Part shown: positions 23,936 through 35,549 of the stretch, one piece after another
Position numbering within the stretch: position 1 is the first letter of the stretch
Layout: each line of letters starts with the position of its first letter
The notes under the pieces: model-generated
Seen by the model: only the letters and a program-made list of their open reading frames with translations
What the model was told of the DNA's origin: nothing
The model's database searches: none
Position numbers and translations under genes: made by a program
From: Termitomyces sp. T153
Taxonomy: Eukaryota; Basidiomycota; Agaricomycetes; Agaricales; Lyophyllaceae
Assembly: GCA_018296165.2 (NCBI GenBank)
Contig: JACKQL020000075.1
Span: 62,001 to 126,000 of the forward strand
Direction: 5' to 3'
DNA length: 64,000 nucleotides

Positions 23936-26900
23936 TTACTCGACATCGCTTTCATCGCTTTCATCACTTTTGTCCTCACTCTCATACCACGTTTCGGGAA
24001 CAGGCTCACCCTTCTTCGGACTCGTTTGATCCCCAAAGATCCTATTCCCAGATCCACTAACACTCCTCGATCCAAATCCAAGCATATACATCGTCGATAA
24101 CGTCCTCGGTCTCGGCTGTACCATCGTCGGGGCTTGATGTTGTATGTAACTCGGCATCGGCACTCGAAGTTCTAGACTGGCAAGAGGATCGATTCTCTTC
24201 CCATCCGCAACCCCAGGATATTCGAGCGAGGGAGAATGCCGAAGTCGAGGAGAAAATATGGCGCTCCTGAATGTCGGTGTGGGGCCGAGGCCAGGTACTG
24301 AGATGGGAAATGGAAGGTTGGAGAGGGAGGCCGAGGGCGAGGGAATCGGCGAGCCAGGGATCCAGGATGTCCAACCCCCGCTTCCTCCCTTGTGAGTGTT
24401 TGTGGAGGTGATAGGAGAGGGAGGCGATGAAGTATCATTTACATCGTGTACGGCCCGTTTGAGAGCAGCAATATCATGTTCTATGTCCTCCAGTTTGTGT
24501 GAAAGACTCTGGACCGCCTTGTTCACACTAGTGTCTGTGCCGCTGACAAACGCCTCCACTTGCTTCTCAATATCCGAGTGCATCATCATGTCTTGTTCGT
24601 GCTCTTGTTCTGAGCTAAGACGGGTGTGAGGTGTAGGCATAGCAAGCGCCCCAGGAACGCAGAGCATCATCTCGAACCCTCTCCCTACAATCTCCTCATC
24701 TGCAATCTGAATCTCCAGCTCAACCCTCGCATCCTCGGTATAATCGTTCAATCTTTGCACAGCCGTTCGTAGCGCTTCTGCTGGCACGCGCCCTGTAGCC
24801 GTGGACTCCAAGGATGCAGTGAGGGATTCAAGGGCGAGATGACAGTCACGGAACGAGCGTTGGAGGGTGTCATAGCGGTGCTTCGTTTTCGCAAGGTCCG
24901 CGAGGAGAGGATGCGGTGAAGGGTTATCGACTGATGAAGGTAGTGGACCTAGAGAGGGAGAAATGGTCGGAGATAGGAGGGCATGAGAAGCGGATGAAGT
25001 ATCCCATAGTCTTGAAATTGTAGAAGATGAGCCATCGTGAAGCGGGAGAAATGCTGGGGGTGATTCGTGTTCAGTATCTAGATTCGAGTCGTAATCTGTA
25101 CTCCTAGGCTTGTCGCTTGAGATTATGATAGCGATGCTGTCGAGTTGGGTATGTTGAGGTTGTTCTCCCTCTGGTAATACAAAGTCGACTTCACTAGAAT
25201 AGTCATCCAATGAAATCGTAAGTCCACTCGTATTATCGTTTTTAGGCTTAGTGATAGTATGCTGAGGTATCGCATCATATTCGACAGTAGATGGATCTTC
25301 TTCCGATGTTGTCTTCTCATCCGTCGTCAAAGCCAAATCTTGCTGGTATGTCGAATGCTCAATAGCTGTGTGAGTCAACACTTCCAAGTCGTTCGGGCAT
25401 TCAATGAATAGAGCAGGGACCTCTGTCTCATTAGTAGATATTCGGTTAGGTAAGTCAGTAGGCATTGAAAGGAGAACTTTTTCCTCCTCGTCGTTGGGTA
25501 TAGACATCGGAGGAGAAGGTGATTCCGGATCTAGGGGAGATTCGCGAGTACCATTCACGATCGTAGTATTGATGATAGGCGTCGAATCTTCAGATACCGG
25601 CTTCTGAGTGGACTGGGCCTCTGCAATTATCAGCAACGACATTTCTGTTGCAGGAGCAGATATATACTCCTTCACAGGAATGTCAGCAGAATTCACTTCT
25701 GACGAGTTTTGAGTGGGTATCGACGAGAACTGAGAATCGGTAAGCGATGGAGGTGGGAATTGTTCATCTTTGTTGTTGAGTGTATCGACAGAAGTCAGTA
25801 GAGTAGTCGATGGTTGTTCTAGGGAAGGTTCATGTGTGCCGTTTGTAGTAGTGAAGCTTGTGAGAGGTGCAGAATCGTCGGGTGTTCGTCTCGGAGAGGA
25901 CTCGGTTTCTGCCACCAATAGCGATGTTTTTGGTGAGGGAGCTTCCATTGTAAAGTCGGCTGAGTTAGCCTGAGCGGGAGGAATCGCCACAAGTTGCTTC
26001 TCGGGTTTCTCCAATATTTGGCCACCATTCTCGTCACCACTACCACTGGCCGCCGCAGCCTCTTGCGTTTTCCTTAACGCAAAGGCCATCTCCAACTCCA
26101 ACCTTCTCCCCATCTCCCTCTCCAACTCCATCTGTAATTCCTTCACCGCAGCCTCCGCAACGACCACCCTCCCAACCTTCCCATCCTCACCTCCAAATGA
26201 GCGTTGAAGTACCGCACGTGCCGCACTCACCATCTTCCTCAGGTTTCCATCATCCACCCCGCCCTCCGCTCGAGCTCTTTCTCCTGCCTCCTCCGCCTTA
26301 ATCACCCACCTCTCTAACTCCCTATGTATCTTCTCTTCTCGATTAACCATCTGAATCCGCAACGCAACCTCTCTTCTGCGCCCGAACGCCTCTTTCGCGA
26401 GTTCGCCGCCTAGCTCGTCGAGTGCGCGACGGAGTGTCTCGGTTTGAGTGGAGGAAGCGCGTAGTTGGGAACGCAGAGAGAGGAGTTGGGAGGAGAGTGT
26501 GGAGGTTGTTGCAGAGTGCCGGGTTTTGAGGGATGAAAGAGCTTCGAAGAGGGTATTGGTTGATGTTTGGGAGAAATTCCTGCGGAGAAAGATGAGATAT
26601 TAATTTTGGATAACAGAAAAGACATGACACGTACATGTATCGAGAAACCATTTTTGCGGCTGTGTTGTCGTCGATTTTGAGTTTCTGAAGCTCGAATCGA
26701 GCTTGTGCGAGTTCGTTACGGCAGTTTTCGAGGTGTAATTTCTCAGAGTTACGTTGTGAGTCTGTTGCAGCAAGTGCCCCTTGAACATCGAGAAGTTCCT
26801 TTTGCAATCTTGCTGTCTCTGCATTGAATTCGTTAAGCAATTGTTGCAGGCCAAGTTTCCCCTCGGCAAGACCGTCGACGAGTCTCTCATGAGACTTATC

Positions 26901-27512
26901 AGTCTGAAGAGATCGAACGAGGTCCGCGTACTCATTCACCACCAAATCTGACATCTTGACAGCCTCTTCAGCAGCCTTGACCTTGTGCTCCAGCTCTAAC
27001 TCCCTCGATAGTCCCGCCTCTTCCCGCCCTCGCGTGCGCGCTGCAAGGTCATATGCAGCCTCCGCAGTCAATTTAGCATGACTAGCCTCTGCCGTCACAT
27101 GTGAGAGCTGTGTTGTACGCTCCAGTAACGCAGCCTCAGTAAGCGAGAGCTTATCAGAAAGTTTTCTTAGCGAAAGCGTCAACTGCTGGACCTGAGCAAC
27201 AGCGGGATGAGCCTGCGGCAATGCTTCCGGATGCGGATGGGCTCTCAAAATAGCCAACTCGGTGCGCAGCACTTCGTTCTCGCGCTCGAGGTACACAGCG
27301 CGGTCATGGGCGTTTGCGGACTCAAGAGAGTATCGTTGGAGCTTTACTGAGGTGGTGTAAGCCTCATCCTTTAAGAATGAATAGATCAGACGGTTACGAT
27401 GAAATTATGTCCGATGTGTCCATGCCTGAAAACGAGAAACCGCGAGGCGGAGACTGGAGAGTTCGAAGGTGAGAGGGTGCATTGGGTTGAGTTCTAAAGT
27501 TTTGCTGGTCAT
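23936..27512 (-). CDS. long coiled-coil protein, uncharacterised
   Basis: A large protein of roughly 1,150 residues in three exons. ATG 27512 begins MTSKTLELNPMHPLTFELSS. The N-terminal third is heptad-rich coiled coil (ERENEVLRTELAILRA, LRKLSDKLSLTEAALLER, NCRNELAQARFELQKLK). The middle is Ser/Thr/Pro/Glu-rich and probably disordered. A second shorter coiled coil lies near 24,450-24,900 (KLEDIEHDIAALKRAVHDV). The tail is Ser/Pro-rich and ends in acidic DKSDESDESDVE with TAA at 23936-23938. An intron at about 26580-26634 has a normal GT donor. The first intron, 27369-27425, appears to use a GC donor (CAG|GC), needed to keep frame. I know no named family. A structural or scaffold role is plausible from architecture only. 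Confidence 0.75.
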
Positions 27513-27917
27513 TGTTGAGTTGAAGGGCTGATGGGAAATGAGCGTGGCATGTGCGTATACTAAAAGTAGTCAATTGTCAGGAAGTTGGATTGATTGGCCG
27601 CGCAATTGAGGCGATGATTACAGAAATTATAGCACGTGACCGTTACACGGGGATACTTACAATAACTTTACTACTCCAATGTCCTCTGACCATAGAACAT
27701 ATCAGCATTGTGTGTTCATACAAGCCACACCCACGACCCCATTCTCAATTCCAAACGTCCTATGCAATAGACACAATACACAATACACACCGAGCATGGT
27801 TCCAGACTCGGGGAATGCCTGCAGCCTCATTCTGTGCTTGTAAGGTGGCATTTGGATTATAAATTTGTGTCATTGAACATGGATATTGACATTTGGATCA
27901 GAAAATTTGATTTATAT
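27513..27917. other. intergenic
   Basis: The upstream region of the coiled-coil gene and the downstream flank of the kinase-like remnant. A short near-tandem acaatacacaatacacac run lies near 27,773-27,790. No gene seen. Confidence 0.35.
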
Positions 27918-28835
27918 CTACACCATTGGACATAAATCATCGAACCCTCTGGTTTTCACACCTTTCTTCACCTTCCATCGCAACCCACGATTGACATCCA
28001 CATCAGTATCTTCGCCATAAAACATGTCCAGTTCTTCTCTTGATAATGATTCTTTAATGAGGTGGTTCACCCCATTATAACCCAACTCTTGCGTACTTTG
28101 GATATGTTCCTTACGCTCGTCGGACACAGGAGTTCTGCATCATGCTCCATCAGCCAGGATGCTAGGACGTACTGCATCTTTGTTAGGTCCTTCATAGTAT
28201 ATTCCATTTCTGAGCGCACTATGGGTGTCAGAGTGAAAATCTTGCCGAAGACCCATAAGTTCCAGTGTTTTTGACAAGGAAGATCAGCAACATAAAACGA
28301 AGCATTTCCCAGTCAATCAAGTCCGAAAAGTCATCCTCTGCTCGAAGAATGACATTGCCAATATAAAAATCATTGTGACAAACACCATAGCGGCGAAGAC
28401 GCCGCCCAAGCTCGAGGACGCGGTTAAGAGATGACCTCAGCCCCCTCGATCGTGATGTTTATGCCAGGCCTCAAATATGCCCTGTATACTCTAGTCCATT
28501 GATATGACTTAAGGATGGATGAGAAGCCCTATCCATCATTTCGATCTTTGCGGTACACAAGAAACGAGGCAGATGTTTGTGCCTCCGTGTTTCCTGTAAA
28601 ATGAAGTGTCCCATCCCTTCCATAAGTCGAATGGGTCCATCCACGGCAAATAATCCTCTGCGTTATCGAATTTAAAGGACGGCACAAATTGGTTGACACG
28701 ATATTGAGTATTTGTCTGGTAGTCCTTTTTCAAGTCAAGATTCCGTGTGTCACAAATACGGTGATCCGTTAATTTGAGAAAAAAATGAGATGGGAGTTTG
28801 ATCACACACCCATCAACGGTCTGCGCATCGACCAA
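27918..28835 (-). pseudogene. protein-kinase-like (PKL fold) gene, probably degenerate
   Basis: The minus strand carries a kinase-like catalytic loop, YGVCHNDFYIGNVIL at about 28,350-28,395, followed by DLIDWE at about 28,310. These match the H-x-D-x4-N and D-F/W motifs of the aminoglycoside-phosphotransferase and fungal-kinase-like fold. Upstream sequence (FFLKLTDHRICDTRN, DPFDLWKGWDTSFYRKHGG) resembles the N-lobe region of these Agaricomycete proteins. The last block ends GFDDLCPMV with TAG at 27918-27920. Blocks lie in different frames. Some changes could be introns, but near 28,120-28,150 and 28,490-28,550 I cannot bridge them with acceptable introns, so decay is likely. Confidence 0.42.
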
Positions 28836-29254
28836 GGGAGAGTTGGTGAACGTACTTTACGATCCTCATCGCTAGGCTTTTGTTGCTTTCAGAAAGCGCG
28901 AGCGTAAGGCGATTCCCAGACTTATAAGTGTCGATCAGAGTCCATGTAATGGGCGGTTAAGGCCTACCAGTCAAAATAGTTTGAGCTTACCGAAAGCACC
29001 CGTTGTACCCGATACGACTGTGATTAGTCCGAGTCGGTTCAGACCTCCTTATTGGAGCTCAAATTGAACTTGTGCGAGCTTGACCGCGGCATTGTCCAAT
29101 CTCAGCTGTTTCTTATCAAGGCCGCATCTGCGACATTAGCCGACTCCTTAGCGTCGTTATAACGTTGACGTGGTCAAGATCGCCTCGTGTGACGCACCAA
29201 AAGGTCTGAGATAATTTTGCCCTTATAGATAGTCATTCGTGATCAGATACTACC
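28836..29254. other. intergenic or remnant sequence
   Basis: About 0.4 kb between the kinase-like remnant and the amidohydrolase 3' end. Only short frames are present, and nothing was recognised. Confidence 0.3.
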
Positions 29255-32200
29255 TTAGAAAATCTCGATAGTCCCCCGTTCCATAGAAACCACACCCGCA
29301 ACCTTACTTTCAAAGTCAAACATTGTCCCTCCCCGATAGGCAACAATATCCTGGACCCTCCCAACACCCAATGCACGATCCAAATTTGTCGTCGCGATCT
29401 GCAGGGCCTGAGTCTTGCTTATCGTCCCGTTCGATTCCAAGGCGGCCCAAGCGAGGCTGAAGCGGGCATTGCGGGCGTCAAAGTCATCACGGACGCCAAT
29501 GGCCACATTGATGTTCTTGGTGAGTAGGGCAGTAAGGATGCTGTCGCGCGAAAGCGGAGGACCGGGGAGGCTATGGAGAAAAGTTCAGTCTCGACACGGA
29601 TTTGATAACCTGGGTGCTTACATCCTGCGCTCCTGCCACGAACCTGGATAAGGTCGAGGAGATGTTATGACTACGCTTACACCCGCATGACTGATCTCAT
29701 CAGCGAGGAGGTGTGCCTCAGCTGCTCCAGTGAAGGTTAGACGAATGCTATTCCCACTCCACGCGTCGTAGTCCGACTTGAGCCTGAGCAGCGTCGACAT
29801 GATATCTGCACTGTCGACATTGACGACTAATGGTATTTCGCTCTACCGAAACAAGACTCAGTGGGATCCATTCGATAGGAAAAGGAAAGGACCAACCCTT
29901 TGCACACGTTTCCACACGTCTGAAGTCGATTGATAAAGCAGCCCACGAAGCGCTCCTATCTGTGTGCTAACACTGACATCCGAAAGCTGGTTCAGCGTGA
30001 CATGTAACGCCGCCTCTTCCTTCACAATGGCACCTCTCTCCAATGCATTCGACGCGCCAGTGTCAAAAGCCGTCGAAAGCCCTATGAGGAATCCCTTTGA
30101 AATCGGCGCAGCAATGGCTCGTGTGACACCAGAACGATACGCAAGTCTACGATAACTCCAATCTGAGTCATTCATTTACTTTGAAAGGAAAGAGAAAGAA
30201 CTCACAGTGTATTCCGACCCTCGAATTGCAACCCATCCACAGCCCTCATAACTGCTTCATCACCACCTGCCGCACCCGGCACATGACCGGTACTGCTCCC
30301 GACAAGCGGATCCCTAACAATCCCATCTGAAGTCGACGCTTCCAACAAGATCTCTACCAGCCCCAAATGCGATCCAAATGTCGTCAACCCGGGCGCAAGC
30401 GAGCCGCCTTGGAGATCCACAACCTCTTGTACCTTGTCATCCGCGCAGAGTTCGAGATTCGCGCTGGTGCAAGGGATGAGGGATCCATGGAGGACCAGGA
30501 CAGAGCTTGAATTCACAGCGTCAGTCCTGGTATTTGCATCGTGATTTTCGTCCTTGTCAAATAGAACACGAAGGCCCCCATCATCATCCTGCATCCACAC
30601 GCTCTTTACTCCAACAAACTTTACACCAGTCTTTGATAACTCCCCCAAACGCATCTTGCGCCCACGAAGAGGCGGGAGCCCTTGATACTCCACCGCCGCT
30701 TTCGCTTCAGCATCCCAATTCGGCGTCTCGGGCGCATTTTGCAATTTATCGGACTTGAAAAGCACCTCAGGCTTCGCGATCTGGGCGATACCGTCAATAT
30801 AGACTTGTACAGGTGTCGCACCAAGGGAGAGGGGATGGGAGTCCCAGATCACGACATCTGTTTAGGTGGAGAGGAGATCGGTTACAAAATGCGGTGGTGT
30901 AAGTGGTCTCACCAGCATCATAACCAACACCCAAGCTCCCAACGCGGTGCCCAACGCCCGCCGTCTTCGCAGGCGTCGACGTGACAGAAAGAAGAGCTAG
31001 ATTTGCGTCGAGACCATAGTAGTGCGCTTGTTGAGCTTCGTACATGAGATATCGGCTGTTAAGCACTGGATGGTCGGACTGAAAGTACATATCAATCAGT
31101 GAGTGATGGATGTAGTAAGGAAATCACCTTCATGATGATAGAAAAACCATTCTCCGCTAGTATCTTGGGTGCGAATTCGGAGTTGCGGTATGCTTCGCGT
31201 TTTTTTCTGTGTATATATGTGTGAGAAAGAGATATGCGGTTTAAGGGAAGCGAACCTCGCGTTGCTTGCGAAGAGAGCCATGGATGGTGCGCCACCCTTG
31301 TGAAGAGATTAGAAAAGAGTGCAACAAGATTGGGTTGACTCACCCATGTCTTCTTGAGGAGCTCAGGGACAAGATATGTCTCACCTGCGTGGTGGATCGA
31401 TGCAACGGGGAACTTGAATTCATTGGACAGCTGTACGCATAATTGTCAATAAACAAGGGGCCCTGTTGAATAATTGCCGACGTACTCGAACAATAGCATC
31501 CAGATCGACTGCCTGAAAAGCTCGAGTCCATCAGAATTAATTAACGCCTGTCAAATGTCGACAAATATTACCTCATAACAATGCACCGAAAGCTGCTCAG
31601 TACCGTGTACATTGACATCTCTCTAAGGGAATCAAAAGCGGACATTAACACACCTTGACGCGCCCCCTCAAAACATCAACCAGCGCTTCCCACTGTAGAT
31701 CGTATGGGAATTCTCCGAGGGCCGCAATATCCCTCTCTATGGACCAACTTGAAGGCCACAACCAGCTACGTCGTCTCGCTCGTGAGATACTCTCTACGCG
31801 AGAACAAAATACATCTTGTGCGACCTTGAGCTTCCGAGCTGATTCATAGGCTTCACGGAATTTCCAGGCGGAGTCCATGCGTGATTGGGAGTAGACGCGG
31901 GAAGGGTTCTCACCTAGAGGGCCCGGGATGGGTCAGTTGAGATTTCTATTGAGAAGGGAGGAGCGTACCGCAGGCGTGTCTTTAGGGAGATTGTTAGCAT
32001 AATTTGGATTGTAAGAATTTGGATACCTACTTCATGTGTCTCCAATGAAGATAGTCCGATGTCTGATTGGCAATGAGAGACTGAGGGGGCTCGAGAACTT
32101 TTGAAATCGCCGATCGTTCCTTGGTTGACCGTAGTTTGATGAGGAAGGACTGTCCACCTAGTTCGACGTCATTTCCGAACGCCTGAAGTGGGAACAAAGC

Positions 32201-32931
32201 GACATACCAATATTATTTGCGCTCCCAGGCAGGACCTGTGCTGTGGTTACTCCACCGGCAATAGCCAGTGCATAAGATTTGTCATGCGTATTCAAGGCAT
32301 CGATGCTACGGAGCCAGGGAAGGATAGGGCCTTTCTTCGAATTGTTGTCCGCAGAACCTTATTTGTAAACCATGAATTCAAAAAAGCTTTAGTCTTTGAC
32401 TAGAACCGACAACCTACCCTGCAGATATGGAGCACTGGAAACTGCAATATGCGAGTGCAAATCTACAATACCTGGAGTCACCCATCTGCCTTCAGCATCG
32501 AAAACATCAACTGTTTTCGCGATACTCGCAGCTTTGACCCGCGTAAGCGTATCCCCTGGTACACTCCCAAGAGACACAACGACTCCCTTATCCAATAAGA
32601 CGTCTCCATAGATAACCTCTATTCCGTTTTTCAGCCCCGTCCATATTTTCGCATTCCTGATAAGCGTGGGTGGAGTACCCACGACGTGGCGATCTGAACC
32701 TGTAAATACTCGAGCAGCTGGGTTGTAACCTAGCCCTGGGCCAGCAGGAGCAGCAATGGAGGCGCATTGTGCAACTGACCGGTCTGCAGCGTCGGTGTGG
32801 GGTGATTCGGGTAGAAATGAGGTATATAGTAAAACTGCAGCCAGTAAACATACTGGTATGACGTAGATTTGCCGCGAAAACCTTTTATCCACACCCACGG
32901 CGAGGTATGGAGACGTTTGATGTGGCTTCAT
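29255..32931 (-). CDS. membrane-anchored amidohydrolase-family protein
   Basis: A large metal-dependent hydrolase of the amidohydrolase superfamily with an N-terminal membrane anchor. ATG 32931 begins MKPHQTSPYLAVG. A single hydrophobic span (YVIPVCLLAAVLLYTSFL) follows, placing the enzyme on the lumenal or outer side. The metal ligands are in order: HxH in GIVDLHSHIAV near 32,450, the later histidines in LSVHCYEAVDL and ASIHHAGETYL near 31,400-31,580, and the Asp in SDHPVLNSRYLMYEA near 31,060. GGVTTAQVLPGSANNIGGQ is the conserved loop typical of imidazolonepropionase-like amidohydrolases. A second, C-terminal amidohydrolase-like part begins around VVIWDSHPLSLGATPVQVYI and ends RGTIEIF with TAG at 29255-29257. 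About twelve short introns. The gene looks intact. The substrate cannot be read from sequence. Confidence 0.85.
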
Positions 32932-33399
32932 AAGTGAAATGATATACACCTTAGCGTGGAACAGCAATGAATCGCATTTACAATGGTTTGAATTCCCGAG
33001 CCCGTTAGTGCGCTAAATATATCGGATCCGGGCCAGAACACGGTCACCTGATAACGCATTTGTTGATTGGTCTGTGTTTTCTGCTGTTTGCTAACATTCC
33101 GATTCTGAAGGTAAAAAAACTTTTGTAGTCTCTTTATATGACTGTTGACCATATTGCTGACCGGTCGACTACCGGCTTTTCTGGAGAGTCCTTGAGACTC
33201 CTTTTTCATCTGAAAGCGGATTTATAGCTATTTCAATGGCTGTTCCCAAGTACCACCGTATTTTCAAACAGACTCCGCCGGCTGATGATCATACTAGAGT
33301 TCGTATACTCGTTATATTCGACCTGATAAAGCACTACAAGTCTGAGTGTATGCTATTCCAGATTATAGCGTTACATAGACAATCCTTTCCACATTCGGT
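32932..33399. other. intergenic
   Basis: The 5' flank of the amidohydrolase and 3' flank of the next minus-strand gene. Only short frames are present; no gene was recognised. Confidence 0.35.
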
Positions 33400-35048
33400 T
33401 CACTCACTCATCAAGCCGGTTTCAACAAATCTCGAACCGATTTGAGAATAATAGTTCAAGACATCACTAATCTTCGTGCTCTCATTTGCCAGTGTTTTCC
33501 CCGTCAGGAAGATCCTTGAACCTCCATCTTCTTTAGGAAGATCCGGAAGCGGCTTGTTGCAATTGCGCCCACTATGCCGGGACTGTAAAATAAGCATAAA
33601 ATATGTGACTACCTCAGCTAACTCAAGGCAACATGACTCACGGTCACATGAACATAGGGCGACGGACAGTCTCCCAAGTGCGAAAGTAATTCATTCCTTT
33701 CGCTCTCGGATGGGATGGTCCTTAAATCATCAATATCAGGAATCGGGCTCTCATTCCTGTGGACATGGTCCGAGTTCTTGTTTCGCGTTGCATTTTCATT
33801 CCTTGTAGAATCCATTACATATCTCAAAGTTGCTTCCGGAGGACGTTGGCGAGCGGTGCGCTTCGTGGCATTGTTTCTCGCAAGTGGTCGCTCAACTCGG
33901 AGAGGTATTTCGGAGGTGAGTCTTTCATCCATTACCTTTGAGTGAGTACTTGCTCCGGGTACATGCAGCTGACCGAGTGGGTTGACTGTCGGTAGGGAGT
34001 GCTTGACCGCTCTAGGAGTAGTACTTCCTCTCGAGTCCGCATCACTTCCATACTCGATCGAGACTTTCCTTGGCTGTGAGTACGGCATCGTTGTGTTTGA
34101 GAGAGATGTCGAGTCTCGTCGGATTCTATCGTGAGAGGCGCCAGCTACGGCCTCGAGGCTCAGGGAGTCATTGACCACCTGAGGCACAGTGCTTTCTCTC
34201 GAGTTTGCATCATTCCTAGATTTTGTCTCCTTCGGCATCGCGTGAGATTTGGTTCTTTTCGTATCTGCATTCTTCATTCCACAGTTTCGATTCGAATATC
34301 GATCGGCCTGTCGCTTTGATTCCGTTTCCGTTGTTGTATAGTTTGCCCACTGCGCCCATTTTGCGTCTCGCGGGGTGGTACAGGAACGAGCCTCAAATGC
34401 CGTGTCTACGAATGTTGAGTTGTGCTCGCCTTGTACTCTCTTCATGTTGACAGTAGAAGAGTCTCTTGCCCATGCTGCGTGTTGCTGAAGGTTTTCCTGA
34501 CGAGACATAGTGTGGCGACTTTTCTCCCGAGCCGTTTCTTGTGATTCTTGTGAAGCCGTTGTCCCATTATTATCCACCGGTCGATGGTGACGCCCGGACC
34601 GACTATAAACAGAATGACATTGTTCTTCCATGAACCACAAATTATCTTCAAAGTCTCGGATTTTTCGCAGATCAGGTTTGTCCGCTTTGACTAGCTTGTA
34701 TGTCGTCACATCTGTCTTATATCGTCTAGTCCGAGTGGTCATCCGTTGATCTGATGCTCGAGACGGGCTCACCATTTCAGGTTCAGGGGTACCTAGCTGT
34801 GTGGGTGAGTGCAAGAGGTGGACTGCGGGGAATTCTAGTGTTCGGCTGAATTGTGGCTTTTTTACTTTTTTATCTGTGTCGTTTTTGTTTGCCACATAGC
34901 GGCTGTGCACGGTGTATTTTTTTTTAGAGAACATGACAAGGGCTTCTGACTCCTGCATCAACTCTATGTGCTTTGTTGTAGACAAAAGGAAATATCCTAA
35001 AATGTCAATCGGGCTCAAACTTTCCAGAATGGGATCGCGCATAGCCAT
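33400..35048 (-). CDS. unidentified polar Ser/Thr/Arg-rich protein beside the transposon island
   Basis: Two exons can be read. Exon 1 runs from ATG 35048 to 33642 with no stop. A 59-nt intron (33583-33641, GT donor gtgagt, acceptor ttttacag) joins it to exon 2, which ends VETGLMSE with TGA at 33400-33402. The total is about 530 residues. The N terminus (MRDPILESLSPIDILGYFLL) looks folded, somewhat like a short helical or F-box-like segment. The remainder is low-complexity, rich in Ser, Thr, Arg, Asn and Lys. Two related internal segments occur, NSRESTVPQVVNDSLSLE and DSRGSTTPRAVKHSLPTV. No family is recognised. The long open frame and clean splice argue for a real gene. It is the last gene before the CpG-poor repeat island. 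Confidence 0.6.
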
Positions 35049-35549
35049 CAAGTTGGATAAGAATTACCATTGACACCGATGCTGAGGTAGATGGCGCTAG
35101 ATACAAACTGCTTATTTCAAAGAGGCATCAAGCTCCATCAGCAAAATTAGGAAAGAGAAAGAGGCTCGGCTCAATTATGACTTTGCCAGGCAAAAAGTTG
35201 GGCTGACATAATCAGTGATTGACATTGGCTCCTGGTGGCATCACAAACCAAGTTATGATAGTAAGACTGGCTTTTTCCCAGCCTGCTGCACAGGGTGCTG
35301 TATGCCCCGCAGTTCAAAATACCTGTCAAGGGCCTCCAGGTCCCTACATATATTAAGAGACTTTCATGTGGTGTCTCCCAGGCTCCAGCAAACCTCAAAC
35401 TCATGGTTTCTACTGTTCCACCAATGACCTATAAGGTCATCAACAGACTACTCCTGGTCATTGGAGGCCCCAAAGTTGTATGGATTTGGGGTTGCACAAT
35501 TTGGAAATAGCACATTGTCACTAGCCTTATGAGGCCACAGCAGTGCAAT
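35049..35549. other. transition into the repeat island
   Basis: About 0.5 kb between the last host gene and the first solo LTR. CpG becomes rare here. No open gene is supported. It may be old transposon debris. Confidence 0.35.

Noticed and set aside
28336..28400. A complete active protein kinase
   Set aside because: Only the catalytic loop and metal-binding motif are clear; flanking blocks fall in different frames without acceptable introns.
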